This document shows positions 27,528 through 37,394 of a stretch of DNA of 64,000 nt, in pieces (positions within the stretch are counted from its first letter, which is position 1; every line of letters starts with the position of its first letter). The DNA comes from Pseudomonadota bacterium. GTDB lineage: Bacteria > Pseudomonadota > Gammaproteobacteria > Burkholderiales > Burkholderiaceae_C. A program made the translations under genes and the position numbers. The stretch covers positions 1 through 64,000 of the forward strand of contig JAKBBP010000006.1 of NCBI GenBank assembly GCA_021808445.1, read 5' to 3'. The notes under the pieces are model-generated. The model saw only the letters and a program-made list of their open reading frames with translations. It was not told the DNA's origin and ran no database searches.

Positions 27528-28547
27528 ATGGCGGCGGCCGGCGTCCCCGAAAGCTTCTTCGGCGAGCCGGCGCCAGTGGTAGGCGCCCTGTACAGGGCGC
27601 TGACCTTCGAGACTCGGCTGCTGCCATGCCCGGCCAACGCGCAGGCCGCGCTGCGTACAGTGTGCGAGGCCCTGCTCGCCAGCGGGGTGTTCGTGGCGGT
27701 CGAGGTGTTCGAGCCCGGCGGCGCAGCGGCGGCCTTCGTGCGCCGGGACCCGGCAGCGCGTGGCGGCGCAGCGCGGGCGCTGCCGCGCTGGCTGGGTGAG
27801 GGGGCCGCGCGCTGCTGGCGAGACCGCGAGCCGCGGGTGATGCCCGGCGGCTCGCGACGCCGGGCGCGCATCCTGGTGCCGGTGTCTCACGGCGGCGCCG
27901 CGCGCCTGCTGCTGGTGCTGGTCTGCGCCGACGCTGCGCCGTTGCCGCCCGAGGCGCTGTCGTTGATCGCGCGCATGGGGGAGCTGCTGGGATTTGCGCT
28001 CGACGAGGTCGAATTCAAGGGGGGGCTCATGCAGCAGTGCGCGCTGCAGGGATACGCGGCGCGCCACGATCCCCAAACGGGCCTGCCCAACGGACTGGCC
28101 TTGTGCGAGCGCATTTCGCGGGAAGCCAGACTGTGCGCGCAGGACGATGCATGGTTCGCCATGGGCCTGTTGCGCTGCGTGGGCACCGGCCCCGGCACAC
28201 CCTGCGACGAGCCGATGCGGGCCGCGCTGGCACGGGCCCTGCGCGCGACCTGCCGGCATCGGGATGTCGTGGCCTGCCTCGACGACGGAGTCTTCGGCCT
28301 GCTGCTGCGGGACCTCGAACCGCGTGCTCCGGAGTCTGCTGCGGCTCGGATGCTGCAGCAGTGGGGCATGCGCCTGCTGGAATCGCAGCAGGCGCCATCC
28401 ACGGGCGTGAGGCTGCGCCTGGGGATGGTCGTGGCGAAGGCATCGGGCACGGCCTGCGCAGCCTTGCTGCAGCGCGCGCGCGCTGCGCTTGAGGCGGCGC
28501 AGCGCGACGCCGCGCCCGACGCGCGCTGGCACGTGGTCTGGGCTTGA
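27528..28547 (+). CDS. GAF domain protein with degenerate GGDEF
   Basis: This 339-residue protein has a GAF-like N-terminal domain (about 25-160) and a C-terminal domain starting with HDPQTGLPNGLAL, the usual opening of diguanylate cyclases. The catalytic loop reads LDDGVFG instead of GGDEF, and the metal-binding positions are lost, so cyclase activity is not expected. ATG at 27528 is preferred to GTG 27519 because AGGGTGG stands about six bases before it. It follows the receptor gene by 15 bases and may bind a nucleotide or protein partner in the chemosensory block. Confidence 0.7.
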   Translation: MAAAGVPESFFGEPAPVVGALYRALTFETRLLPCPANAQAALRTVCEALLASGVFVAVEVFEPGGAAAAFVRRDPAARGGAARALPRWLGEGAARCWRDREPRVMPGGSRRRARILVPVSHGGAARLLLVLVCADAAPLPPEALSLIARMGELLGFALDEVEFKGGLMQQCALQGYAARHDPQTGLPNGLALCERISREARLCAQDDAWFAMGLLRCVGTGPGTPCDEPMRAALARALRATCRHRDVVACLDDGVFGLLLRDLEPRAPESAAARMLQQWGMRLLESQQAPSTGVRLRLGMVVAKASGTACAALLQRARAALEAAQRDAAPDARWHVVWA

Positions 28548-28568
28548 CAGGCCGCCTCGCCGGCGCGC

Positions 28569-29489
28569 TCAGCCGCGGTGGCGTAGCGCGAACTCGCCCT
28601 CGGCCAGTTGCTCGCGCAGGAACTGCACGGCGACGCGCACCTTGGCCGACTGGCTCAGGCGCGCCGTGCTGGCAGCCCAGATCGCCAGCGGCTGCGACCA
28701 GGCCGGCAGGATGTGGCGCAGGCGGCCCGCGCGCAGCGCGTCGCTGAGATCCCAGGCGGCCTGGAGCAGGACGCCGTGCCCGTCCTCGGCCCAGCCGCGC
28801 ACGATTTCCGAGTTGTTCGACGACAGCCTGCCGGTGACCTTCACGCTGCGGGTCTGCCCTTGCCCGGACAGACGCCACACGCCGAAGGCCTGATGGCGCT
28901 CGCGCAGCACCAGGCAGTCGTGGCGCGCCAGATCGGCGATGTCCTGCGGGGTGCCGCGCGCATCGAGATAGGCGGGGGCCGCGCACAGGATGCGCGGGCT
29001 GTCGGCGAGACGGTAGGCGACCAGATGCGGCTCGTCCACCTCGCCGATGCGCACGTCCAGGTCCACGTTCTCTCCCGGCAGGTCGACGCGGCGATCCACG
29101 GCGTCCAGGCTCACCTCGAGCCCGGGATGGCGCTGCGCCAGCTGGGACAGGATCGGGCCGACATGCATGCGTCCCAGGCGGAAGCTGGTGGTCACGCGCA
29201 GGGTGCCACGGGGCTCGAGCCGACCGCCTGCCACGGTCTGCCCCATTTCCTCGACCCCGTCGAGGATGCGCTGGGCCGAAGCGTAGACGTGCTCGCCTTG
29301 CTCGGTCACGCTGACACGGCGCGCGGCCCGGTGAAAAAGGGGGACCCCCAGGTCGCGCTCGAGCATCGCGATGCGCTTGCTCACGTAGGCCGGCGACATG
29401 CCCAGCTCCGCCGCCGCCGCTGCGAAACTGGCTTTGCGCGCGGCCAGGCAGAACACCCTCAAGTCCGCCAGCTGGAATTGGAGCAACAC
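28569..29489 (-). CDS. LysR-family transcriptional regulator
   Basis: This 306-residue protein has an N-terminal helix-turn-helix (about 5-62; ASFAAAAAELGMSPAYVSKRI) and a substrate-binding-type effector domain (about 90-295). The start is taken as GTG at 29489, which gives the usual distance to the helix-turn-helix; TTG at 29486 is also possible. It diverges from the acyl-CoA dehydrogenase gene across a 117-bp region and is its probable regulator. Its closest subgroup is the CrgA-like LysR regulators, judged by the short effector domain motifs. Confidence 0.88.
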   Translation of the reverse strand: MLLQFQLADLRVFCLAARKASFAAAAAELGMSPAYVSKRIAMLERDLGVPLFHRAARRVSVTEQGEHVYASAQRILDGVEEMGQTVAGGRLEPRGTLRVTTSFRLGRMHVGPILSQLAQRHPGLEVSLDAVDRRVDLPGENVDLDVRIGEVDEPHLVAYRLADSPRILCAAPAYLDARGTPQDIADLARHDCLVLRERHQAFGVWRLSGQGQTRSVKVTGRLSSNNSEIVRGWAEDGHGVLLQAAWDLSDALRAGRLRHILPAWSQPLAIWAASTARLSQSAKVRVAVQFLREQLAEGEFALRHRG

Positions 29490-29606
29490 GATACGTGAAT
29501 TGAAGCTTGATGAAATGCGGATTGTGCGCCTGTTTCGGAAACCATACAGTCCTTCGCACAGGGCCTTGCGTGTCGCGGGGCGATCACGGGTGGGGGCGCG
29601 GCTGCG
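29490..29606. promoter_or_regulatory. Divergent LysR / acyl-CoA dehydrogenase promoter region
   Basis: This 117-bp gap between divergent starts contains an 11-bp palindrome, GTTTC-G-GAAAC, at 29532-29542. It lies within a stretch AT-richer than its neighbours. A LysR-type regulator usually binds such a shared region. The exact operator is not proven. Confidence 0.45.
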
Positions 29607-30767
29607 ATGGACTTTGGACTGAGCGAAGAACAAGGGATGATCATCGAGACGGTGCGCCGCTTCATCCGCGAGCACCTCGAACCCCTGGAGCAGGGTGTGG
29701 AGGACAGCGGCGTGCTCGATGCGCAGGTCGCCCGGCGCCTGCTTTCCGCGTCCAGGGAGCTGGGCCTGTACGCGTTGAACATGCCCGCGGAGCTCGGAGG
29801 CGGGGGACTCAGCACGCTGGACCGGATGCTGTGCGAGGAGCAGTTCGGCCACAGCACCGACATCCTGATCCGGCGATCCTTCGGCAATGTCTACGAACCG
29901 CTGCTGGAGTGCCGCGGCGCCCAGGTCGAGCGCTGGCTGCTGCCCACGGTGCGGGGCGAGCGCACTTGCTCGATCGCCATCACCGAGCCCGGCGCGGGAT
30001 CGGATGCCCAGGGCATTCGCAGCCGCGCCCGGCGCAGCGAGCACGGATGGGTGCTCAATGGCAGCAAGCATTTCATCAGCGACGGCGAGTGGAGCGATTT
30101 CTTCCTGGTCTCGGCGCGCACCGACGATGACGCGATCTCGCTGTTCATGGTCGACAAGGGCCTGCCCGGGTTCAGCGTGGGCAAGGACCAGAAGATGATG
30201 GGCCTGCGCGGCACGCCCCATGTCGAGCTGTTCTTCCAGGACGTGCCGCTGGAGCCGCTGGCCCTGCTGGGCGAGCCGGGACAGGGCTTCAAGCTGGCGA
30301 TGCGGGCGCTCAACGTCGTGCGCCTGGCGCAGGTGGGCGCGCGCGCGGTGGGCAAGGCCGCGCATGTGCTGGAGCTGACCCTGGCCTATGCGCAGCAGCG
30401 GCGGCAGTTCGGCCAGCCGATCGCCCAGTTCCAGCTGGTGCAGCAGATGCTCGCCGACAGCGCCATCGAGATCCACGCGGCGCGCCTGCTCGTGCTCCAG
30501 GCGGCCTGGATGATCGACTCGGGCATCGACGCGCGCGACCAGATTTCCATGGTCAAGGTACATGCCGCGGAGATGCTGGGGCGTGTCGTCGACCGCGCCG
30601 TGCAGGTGTTCGGCGGCATGGGCTATTGCAAGGAATTGCCCATCGAGCGCTACTTTCGGGACGCGCGGATCTACCGGATATTCGACGGAACCTCGGAAAT
30701 CCATCGCACCGTGGTCGCCAGGGCCCTGCTGCGGCGTGGCGCCGCGCTGTTCGACCTGCACCGCTGA
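29607..30767 (+). CDS. Acyl-CoA dehydrogenase
   Basis: This 386-residue flavoprotein oxidises acyl-CoA to enoyl-CoA. Family motifs are ITEPGAGSDAQG (near residues 128-139, FAD binding), the SKHFISDGE stretch, and in the C-terminal helical domain QRRQFGQPIAQFQ and MGYCKELPIERYFRDARIYRI-type landmarks. The last part, FDGTSEIHR, holds the usual FAD contact. The catalytic base position cannot be fixed by eye. It is followed after 10 bases by a CoA-transferase gene, so the pair may activate and oxidise a carboxylic acid. Confidence 0.92.
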   Translation: MDFGLSEEQGMIIETVRRFIREHLEPLEQGVEDSGVLDAQVARRLLSASRELGLYALNMPAELGGGGLSTLDRMLCEEQFGHSTDILIRRSFGNVYEPLLECRGAQVERWLLPTVRGERTCSIAITEPGAGSDAQGIRSRARRSEHGWVLNGSKHFISDGEWSDFFLVSARTDDDAISLFMVDKGLPGFSVGKDQKMMGLRGTPHVELFFQDVPLEPLALLGEPGQGFKLAMRALNVVRLAQVGARAVGKAAHVLELTLAYAQQRRQFGQPIAQFQLVQQMLADSAIEIHAARLLVLQAAWMIDSGIDARDQISMVKVHAAEMLGRVVDRAVQVFGGMGYCKELPIERYFRDARIYRIFDGTSEIHRTVVARALLRRGAALFDLHR

Positions 30768-30777
30768 GGAGACGGCG

Positions 30778-32379
30778 ATGGGAGCGCGTTTCGTCAGTGC
30801 CGATGCGGCCGCAGAGATGATCGACGACGGACACACCGTCGCGTTGATGGGCGGCGGCGGCGGCCTCATGGAGGCGACTTGCCTGTTCCAGGCCGTCGAG
30901 CGGCGCTTCCTGCGCACCGCGCGGCCCCGCGGCCTGAGCCTGGTGCACGCGCTGGGCATCGGCGACCGGCAGGCGCGTGGGGTGAACTGCTTCGCGCACG
31001 AGGGCCTGGTGCGCAAGGTCATCGGCGGGCACTGGGTCTGGTCGCCGCGCATGCAGGGCCTGGCGCGCGACGAGAAGATCGCCGCCTACATCCTGCCCGG
31101 CGGCGTGTCCTCGCAGCTGCTGCGGGAGATCGGCGCCGGGCGCCCCGGGCTGATCACCCATGTGGGGCTGGGCACCGTGTGCGATCCCCGCCACGGCGGC
31201 GGGCGCATGAACGCCAGCGCGCGCGAGGAGCTGGCCGAGGTGATCACGCTGGATGGCCGCGAGTACCTGCGCTACAAGCCCTACCGGGTCGACGTGGCGC
31301 TGGTGCGCGGCTCGGTGGCCGACGAGGACGGCAACATCGGCTTCGAGCACGAGGCCGCCGATCTCGACGCCTGCGCCATCGCGCTGGCGGCACGCGCATG
31401 CCGCGGCCGGGTGATCGTGCAGGTGCGCGAGCGCCTGCCCCGCGGGGCGCTGGGCGCGCGCCAGGTCCGTATACCCGCCGCATGGGTCGACGCGATCGTC
31501 GTGGATCCGCAGCAGCGCACCAGCTACGACATCGAATTCGACCCCGAGCTGTCCGGGGAGCTGACAGGGCGCGCGCGGCAAGACTGCGTCGCGCGTGCCG
31601 CGCGGGAGCCGGAGCGGGCATTCAGCGAGCGCGACGCGATCGCCAGGCGCGCCGCCTGCGAGCTGTTCGACGGCGCCGTGGTCAATTACGGCGTGGGCAT
31701 TCCCGACGCCGTGGCCGGGCTGGTCGCCCGGCGCGGCGAGCTGCATCGCATCCACCAGACCATCGAGCACGGCATCTACGGCGGCAGCCTGCTCGACGGG
31801 AGCCTGTTCGGCTATGCACGCAACCCCAGCGCCATCCTGGACGCGCCCACCCAGTTCGATTTCTATGCTGGAGGAGGCTTGGACATCGCCATGCTCGGCT
31901 TCGGCGAGCTCGATGCCGCGGGCAATGTCAACGTGTCCAGGCTGGGCGGGCTGACGGTGGGCCCCGGAGGCTTCATCGACATCGCGCAGAACGCGCGCAA
32001 GGTCGTGTTCTGCGGGACCTTCGCGGCCAAGGGCGTGGGGCTGGAGACCGGCGACGGCAGCCTGCGCATCACGCGCCACGGCCAGGTGAACAAGCTGGTG
32101 CGCGAGGTCGAGCAGATCAGCTTCAGCGGGCAACAGGCGCTGCGCCGCGGCCAGAAGGTGCTGTACCTGACCGAGCGCGCCAGCTTCCGCCTCGGGCCGC
32201 AAGGCGTGGAACTGTTCGAGATCGCTCCGGGCGTCGACCTGCGGCGCGACGTGCTCGACCGCATGGGGTTCTCCCCGTGCATCGAGACTGCGCCCGCCTG
32301 CATGCCGACCTCGCACTTCCGCGCCATCGACGATGGCTGCGGCTCGCTTTCGAGCCGCGAGGGCCGGAACACGTCCTGA
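30778..32379 (+). CDS. Acyl-CoA:carboxylate CoA-transferase (YdiF type)
   Basis: This 533-residue class I CoA-transferase has both alpha and beta halves fused, as in propionate/acetate CoA-transferases (about 520 residues). The second half has GVGIPDAVA and the catalytic Glu in TIEHGIYGG (near residue 331). The first half has the GGGG loop near 22-27. It swaps CoA between an acyl-CoA and a free acid. It shares an operon with the acyl-CoA dehydrogenase and likely supplies its substrate. Branched or aromatic acids are possible; none is proven. Confidence 0.88.
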   Translation: MGARFVSADAAAEMIDDGHTVALMGGGGGLMEATCLFQAVERRFLRTARPRGLSLVHALGIGDRQARGVNCFAHEGLVRKVIGGHWVWSPRMQGLARDEKIAAYILPGGVSSQLLREIGAGRPGLITHVGLGTVCDPRHGGGRMNASAREELAEVITLDGREYLRYKPYRVDVALVRGSVADEDGNIGFEHEAADLDACAIALAARACRGRVIVQVRERLPRGALGARQVRIPAAWVDAIVVDPQQRTSYDIEFDPELSGELTGRARQDCVARAAREPERAFSERDAIARRAACELFDGAVVNYGVGIPDAVAGLVARRGELHRIHQTIEHGIYGGSLLDGSLFGYARNPSAILDAPTQFDFYAGGGLDIAMLGFGELDAAGNVNVSRLGGLTVGPGGFIDIAQNARKVVFCGTFAAKGVGLETGDGSLRITRHGQVNKLVREVEQISFSGQQALRRGQKVLYLTERASFRLGPQGVELFEIAPGVDLRRDVLDRMGFSPCIETAPACMPTSHFRAIDDGCGSLSSREGRNTS

Positions 32380-32415
32380 TGAGGCCGCGGTGGCGCGGGC
32401 CGGCCCTGGCCGGGA

Positions 32416-32826
32416 TCAGCGCGTCGCCGCGTCGGCCCCCGGCGGGCGCCTGGGCAGGGCCCGATCCTGTTCGCAGGCCTTGAGCGGACGCACCGTGGCG
32501 CCGAGGATGCGTTCGATCTCGTGCTTGCGCGCATCGACGAGCACCCGCAGGCAGGCGCAGCCGTAGCCATAGTGCCCGTTGGTTGCGACCCACTGTGAGT
32601 CCGGGAAATCCGGCCAGTCGCCATCGGCCTGGTGGCCTCCCTGGATACCCACCACCCATTCGGCCTGCCGATCGCTCAGCCAGGCGTTGCCCGGAGTGGG
32701 GTTGTCGAACCAGCCGCAGCGCAGCTCGGGCCCGGAGGACGCGGCGATTGCGGCGGGCGTCGCCATGGTGACCGCGCCACCCAGCCAGGCCAGGAGCGCC
32801 AGCAGCAGGGCGGGAACCGGTTTCAT
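32416..32826 (-). CDS. DUF4087 secreted protein
   Basis: This 136-residue protein has a signal peptide ([17 protein letters not shown], cleavage after AIA or ASS). The mature domain begins [12 protein letters not shown] and contains a Trp-rich stretch and a Cys pair in YGCACL. This fits the DUF4087 family, whose function is unknown. ATG at 32826 overlaps the stop of the upstream ABC ATPase gene (ATGA), so the two are translationally coupled. It may be a periplasmic accessory to the exporter. Confidence 0.75.
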   Translation of the reverse strand: MKPVPALLLALLAWLGGAVTMATPAAIAASSGPELRCGWFDNPTPGNAWLSDRQAEWVVGIQGGHQADGDWPDFPDSQWVATNGHYGYGCACLRVLVDARKHEIERILGATVRPLKACEQDRALPRRPPGADAATR

Positions 32827-33578
32827 GGAGCGGGCGGGGGAAGCTGGCGATCGCCGACCAGTCGTCCATCGACCAGGTCGAGGATACGCTCGCAGCGCTG
32901 GGCCAGACGCGGGTCGTGGGTGACCACCAGCACCGCGCACTGGAACTCCTGGTTGAAGCGCCGCAGCAGCGCGAACACTTCGTCGGCGCTGTGGGTGTCG
33001 AGATTGCCGGTAGGTTCGTCGGCCAGCACCAGCGGAGGGTGGGTGAGCAGCGCGCGGGCGATCGCCACGCGCTGCTGCTGACCGCCGGAGAGTTCGGAGG
33101 GACGCTTGGCGGTATGCGCCTGCAGCCCCACCGCGCGCAGCAGTTCCAGCGCGCGCTGCTCCAGCTCGCGGCTGCGCCGCATGCCCTGCACCAATGCGGG
33201 CATGAGCACGTTGTCGAGCACGCTGAAGGCCTGGATCAGGTGGTGGAACTGGAACACGAAACCGATGGAGCGGCCACGCAGCGCGGTGCGCGCGGTGTCG
33301 TCCAGCGCGCGGGTGGGCTGGTCCAGCAGGTAGAGCTCGCCGTCGCTGGGAGTGTCGAGCAGGCCGATGAGGTTGAGCAGGGTGGTCTTGCCCGAGCCGC
33401 TGGGGCCGATGAGCGCGGTGAACTCGCCCCGCCGCAGTTCGAAGTCGATGCCGTGCAGCACCTCGGTTTCCAGGGGGGTGCCGGCGTGGTAGGACTTGCG
33501 CAGCTGCTGCAGGCGCAGCACGGGTGCATGCGTCAGCGGGGCCGCAGCCAACTGCTCCAGGGCCTGGGGCTCAGACAT
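32823..33578 (-). CDS. ABC transporter ATPase, MacB/LolD type
   Basis: This 251-residue ATPase has Walker A GPSGSGKT (near residues 59-66), Q-loop FQFHHL, signature LSGGQQQR, Walker B LVLADEPT and the switch His in VVTHD. The pattern is that of MacB/LolD/FtsE-like ATPases that pair with FtsX-type permeases. It overlaps the permease gene by 8 bases and the DUF4087 gene by 4. With the adaptor gene upstream it forms a tripartite exporter for a lipoprotein, peptide or drug. Confidence 0.93.
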   Translation of the reverse strand: MSEPQALEQLAAAPLTHAPVLRLQQLRKSYHAGTPLETEVLHGIDFELRRGEFTALIGPSGSGKTTLLNLIGLLDTPSDGELYLLDQPTRALDDTARTALRGRSIGFVFQFHHLIQAFSVLDNVLMPALVQGMRRSRELEQRALELLRAVGLQAHTAKRPSELSGGQQQRVAIARALLTHPPLVLADEPTGNLDTHSADEVFALLRRFNQEFQCAVLVVTHDPRLAQRCERILDLVDGRLVGDRQLPPPAP

Positions 33579-34773
33579 AGCGGATCGCCACCACCGGGTC
33601 CAGGCGCGCGGCGCGTAGCGCCGGCAGGGCGGCGGCCGCCACCCCCGCCGCGGTGGCCAGCACCACGGCCTCGACCACCAGGCCGGCCGGCACCGGCACG
33701 TAGAACAGCCCTGGGCCGAAGGTGTTGAAGGCCCACACCATGCCGGCTCCCGCGGCCGCGCCCAGCACGGAGCCGGCGCAGCCCACGGCGGCGCCCTCGA
33801 ACAGGAACACGCCCAGCACCCTGGCCCGGGTGGCGCCCATGGCGCGCAGGATGCCGATCTCCCGCGTGCGCTGCACCACGCTGACCGCCAGCACGCTGGC
33901 GATGCCGAAGGCCACCGAAAGCCCCACGAAAAAGCGGATCAGCGCGCTGGACAGGGACTGCGAGCGCAGGGCGTTGAGCAACTGGGAGTTGGTCGACATC
34001 CAGCTCTCGGATTTCAGGCCCGTGAGGGCGGCGATGCGAGCGGCGATGGTCTGCGCGTCGAAAATGCGCTCCACCGTCAGGTCGAGTTCCGTGACCCCTC
34101 CCGGCAAGGCGAGCAGGGACTGGGCAGGCTTGAGCCCCATGTACACGTAGCGCTCGTCCAGGTCGCGCACGCCCAGGCTGAACACGCCGGCCACGTCGAA
34201 CACCTGGGATCCGCCCGAGGCACCCTGCACGCGCAACTTGTCGCCCAGTCTGAGCCCCAGGTCCTCGGCCAGGCGGTAGCCCACGACGATGCGGCTGGCC
34301 CCCACGTCCAGGCGGCCCTGCAGCATGTCCTTGTCCAGCGGAATGACCTGGATGTAGCGCTGGGGCTCGATGCCCAGGACGGCCACCGCGCGCACGGCCG
34401 CGCCGCGTTGCGCGAAAGCCGGCCCGCTGACCATCGGCGAGACAGCGCGCACGCCGGGCAGGCGCTGCAGCACGCCCAGGACCCCAGGCCAGTTGTTGAT
34501 GGAGCGCAGGCGCTGGGGGCGCGCATCCACGGAACGCAGGTCCACCGTGCCGCTGGGCGCGGGAGCTGCCAGGGGCAGGAGGTCGGGGGAGGAGACCACG
34601 ATGTGCGCCTGGGTTCCCAGGGTACGCTGCACGATGTTGCCCTGCAGCCCGTCGACCAGGGCCGTGATGAACACGATGACGGCCGCGCCTACCGCGACGC
34701 CGACGATGATCAGCAGGGTCTGCGCCTTGCCATCCCGCAGGAAGTGCAAGGCGATGCGCCAGGACAGTCCCAT
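33571..34773 (-). CDS. FtsX-type ABC permease, MacB/LolC-like
   Basis: This 400-residue permease has one N-terminal membrane helix (about 20-42), a large periplasmic MacB-like domain (about 45-265), and three C-terminal helices (about 280-390). The last include the [16 protein letters not shown] motif of the FtsX family. It forms a dimeric transmembrane unit for the adjacent ATPase. The gene lies 46 bases after the adaptor gene in the same operon. Confidence 0.9.
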   Translation of the reverse strand: MGLSWRIALHFLRDGKAQTLLIIVGVAVGAAVIVFITALVDGLQGNIVQRTLGTQAHIVVSSPDLLPLAAPAPSGTVDLRSVDARPQRLRSINNWPGVLGVLQRLPGVRAVSPMVSGPAFAQRGAAVRAVAVLGIEPQRYIQVIPLDKDMLQGRLDVGASRIVVGYRLAEDLGLRLGDKLRVQGASGGSQVFDVAGVFSLGVRDLDERYVYMGLKPAQSLLALPGGVTELDLTVERIFDAQTIAARIAALTGLKSESWMSTNSQLLNALRSQSLSSALIRFFVGLSVAFGIASVLAVSVVQRTREIGILRAMGATRARVLGVFLFEGAAVGCAGSVLGAAAGAGMVWAFNTFGPGLFYVPVPAGLVVEAVVLATAAGVAAAALPALRAARLDPVVAIRYV

Positions 34774-34819
34774 GGTCGATGCTCGTGCCGGGGTTCCTGC
34801 GGCCTCGCGCGGCGCCGCT

Positions 34820-36037
34820 TCAAGACCGGGAGGCGGGCGCCGTGCCCGTCGCCGCCGAGGCCGATGCGGGCGCAGAGGGCAGCGCCTGCAGGCGCGCGCG
34901 CACGCGCTCGCCGTCCCGTACCGCGCGGTCGGTGATCACCACGTCGCCGGCGCGAAGGCCCTGCACCACCTGACTGGCCACCAGCCCGCGCAGGCCCAGG
35001 CGGACCTCGCGCAGTCTGGCCTTGCCGGCCTGCAGGAGCAGGACCCGCGCCCGCGCGCCCTCGCGGTCGCGCAGCGCGTCGTCCGGGACCACCAGGGCCT
35101 GTCGCAGCTCGGCCGTGCGCAGGTCGCAGGAGATGGTCATGTCCTGGCGCAGCCAGGGCGGCGGGTCGGACACGCGCAGGCGCAGTTCGATGGTTCCGCT
35201 GGTGGTGTCGACCGAGGGGGCGATGAACACCAGGCGTGCGGCGACGGCGCGGTCGGGATATCCGTCGGTGATGCAGCGCGCCTCCTGGCCGAGGGCGAGT
35301 TCATGCAGGTTCTGCTCGTCCACCGGAAGCGACACCTCGGTGTCGCCCGCGCGCGCCAGGGTGAACAGCACCTGGCCGGGGTTGATGGTGTCGCCCACCT
35401 CGACATTGCGGGTGAGCACCTGGCCGGCCACCTCGGCGCGGATGTCGGCGCGCTGCGCCACCGCGCGGGCGGCCGCCTCCGAGGCCTGCAACTGGCGCTG
35501 CGCGGCGCCGCCTGGACGCACGGACTCCCAGGCCGCGCGCGCCGCGAGCTGTTGCTGGCGCGCGGCCTGCTCGGCCTGTTCGGCCTGCTCCAGCGCCTGT
35601 TGCGACAAGGCGCCGCTGGAGGCCTGGGCGCGTGCGCGCCGGGCCTCGGAAAGCGCCAGAGCCTGCGCGGACTCGGCGCTGCGCAGGGCCGCCAGCGCCT
35701 GCGGGCGGCTTTGCTGCACCAGTTGGCGCAGGGCCGCGCGCGCCTGGTCCAGCTGGGCCCGGGCCTGGTCGCTGCGCAGGCGCAACAGCAACTGGCCCAC
35801 GTGGACCTGCTGGCCGCGGCGCACCAGGCGTTGCAGCACCGTGCCGGTGATCTCGCTGGCCACGTTCACGCGCGAGGGCGTGATCACGCGCCCGGTGGCG
35901 ACCACGTCCTGCTCCAGCGGGGTGGATCGCAGCTGGTAGGCGGCCACGCGCGGGCCCTGCCAGCGTTGCAGCCCCCACCACGCCAGGAGCACCAGCGCGC
36001 AGGCTGCGGGAAGGAACCAGAGCAGGCGTCGAGGCAC
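34820..36037 (-). CDS. Periplasmic adaptor (membrane fusion) protein
   Basis: This 405-residue protein has a single N-terminal membrane anchor (about 5-22), lipoyl-like halves around residues 60-80 and 205-225, and a long alpha-helical hairpin rich in Ala, Gln and Arg (about 90-190). A beta-barrel region follows. This is the build of MacA/HlyD adaptors that join an inner-membrane exporter to an outer-membrane channel. It is the first gene of the exporter operon. No TolC-like gene is in the window. Confidence 0.88.
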   Translation of the reverse strand: MPRRLLWFLPAACALVLLAWWGLQRWQGPRVAAYQLRSTPLEQDVVATGRVITPSRVNVASEITGTVLQRLVRRGQQVHVGQLLLRLRSDQARAQLDQARAALRQLVQQSRPQALAALRSAESAQALALSEARRARAQASSGALSQQALEQAEQAEQAARQQQLAARAAWESVRPGGAAQRQLQASEAAARAVAQRADIRAEVAGQVLTRNVEVGDTINPGQVLFTLARAGDTEVSLPVDEQNLHELALGQEARCITDGYPDRAVAARLVFIAPSVDTTSGTIELRLRVSDPPPWLRQDMTISCDLRTAELRQALVVPDDALRDREGARARVLLLQAGKARLREVRLGLRGLVASQVVQGLRAGDVVITDRAVRDGERVRARLQALPSAPASASAATGTAPASRS

Positions 36038-36169
36038 GAGGGAGTATGTGGGAGCTTGCGCCGAGTGTACTGCAGCGCTTGCCGGCGTCGATGCATCGAG
36101 GCATGCGCATGCGTGGGCCTCAGCCGGCGTGCACCTGGGGCAGCCTGGATGGCCCGCGGGCGAGGCGCT

Positions 36170-37369
36170 TCAAGCCTGCGCGGCGGCCAGTCGGATGCGG
36201 GTGATTTCGGAGGGGGCGCCGAAGCGCTTGGGCGGCCCCCAGTAGCCGGTTCCCCGGCTGACGTAGACCTGTAGCTGGCCGACGCGGTGCAGCCCGGCGG
36301 TGAACGGCTGCTGCAGGCCCACGAAGTGGTTCCATGGCCAGAATTGCCCGCCATGGGTGTGCCCGCTGAGCTGCAGGTCGAAGCCTGCGCGCGCGGCTTC
36401 GGCGGATGAGCGTGGCTGGTGCGCCAGCAGGATGCGCGGGAGGCCTTCGGGGCTGGCGTGCAGGGCCTTGAAGGGGTCGCTGCGGTGGGCGGGGTCGAAG
36501 CTTTGCCCCTGCGGGTCGGTCACGCCGGCCAGCACCAGGCGCGCGCCCTTGTGGACGAGCACCGCATGTTCGTTGAGCAGACAGCGCAGCCCCAGCCTGT
36601 GGAATTCGTCCACCCACTCCTCGGCGCCCGAGTAGTACTCGTGGTTGCCGGTGACCAGCCAGGCGCCGTGCAGGGCCCGCAGACCGCCCAGCGGCGCGGT
36701 GTGCTCGCGCAGGCGCTGCACCCGGCCGTCGACCACGTCGCCGGTGACGGCGACGAGGTCGGGGGCGAGGGCGTTGACCCGATCCACGATGGCCCGGACC
36801 TGCCCGGCCTTGATGGTGGGACCCACGTGGATGTCGCTGATCTGCACGATGGTGAAGCCTTCCAGCTCCGTGGGCAGGCCGGCTATGGGCACGCGCACGT
36901 CGACCACGCGGGCCACGCGCCGTGCATTGACCAGACCGATCAGCGAGACCAGCAGGGCCGCGGCCGGCGCAGCGATGGCGCTGGGGCGCGTCAGGTGTGC
37001 GCTGTCCGGCAGCAGCAGCAGGAGTTCGCGCAGCAGGGTGAACACCAGGGTCGAGGAAAAGAGCCCCAGGTCCAGAAAGCCCGCCCAGGCCACCAGGTCC
37101 CAGGAGCCGCCCTCGCGAAAGCGGCTGAGGAAGCCGGCCGGGATCAGCAGCGTGGAAAGGACCAGGAGGGCCGCGCCCGCGACGCGCCCGGCCAGGCCGA
37201 AGGCGGGCAGGAGCTGCGCGCCGATGTACAGGTGCAGCAGCGCGAGGACCGGCCAGACGCGCAGGAAGAAGCGGCGCATGCGTTGGGGCATGCGCGAGGG
37301 CATGCGCGCGGGGGCCGGGGCGGGCGAGGAGGCTGCCACGTCGGCAGAGCCCGGGGAGTCTGTGGGCAT
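36170..37369 (-). CDS. Membrane metallophosphoesterase
   Basis: This protein of about 399 residues has four N-terminal membrane helices (about 35-165) and a calcineurin-like phosphoesterase domain (about 180-395). The metal-ligand motifs are SDIHVG, GDVVDG, GNHEYY and SGHTHGGQFW. This architecture matches YkuE/YaeI-like phosphodiesterases, whose substrates may include UDP-sugars or lipids. ATG at 37369 is chosen because upstream frame residues are Cys-rich noise. It follows trhA by 25 bases on the same strand. Confidence 0.87.
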   Translation of the reverse strand: MPTDSPGSADVAASSPAPAPARMPSRMPQRMRRFFLRVWPVLALLHLYIGAQLLPAFGLAGRVAGAALLVLSTLLIPAGFLSRFREGGSWDLVAWAGFLDLGLFSSTLVFTLLRELLLLLPDSAHLTRPSAIAAPAAALLVSLIGLVNARRVARVVDVRVPIAGLPTELEGFTIVQISDIHVGPTIKAGQVRAIVDRVNALAPDLVAVTGDVVDGRVQRLREHTAPLGGLRALHGAWLVTGNHEYYSGAEEWVDEFHRLGLRCLLNEHAVLVHKGARLVLAGVTDPQGQSFDPAHRSDPFKALHASPEGLPRILLAHQPRSSAEAARAGFDLQLSGHTHGGQFWPWNHFVGLQQPFTAGLHRVGQLQVYVSRGTGYWGPPKRFGAPSEITRIRLAAAQA

Positions 37370-37394
37370 GGGGAGGTTCCGCGCCTGCGCGGGC

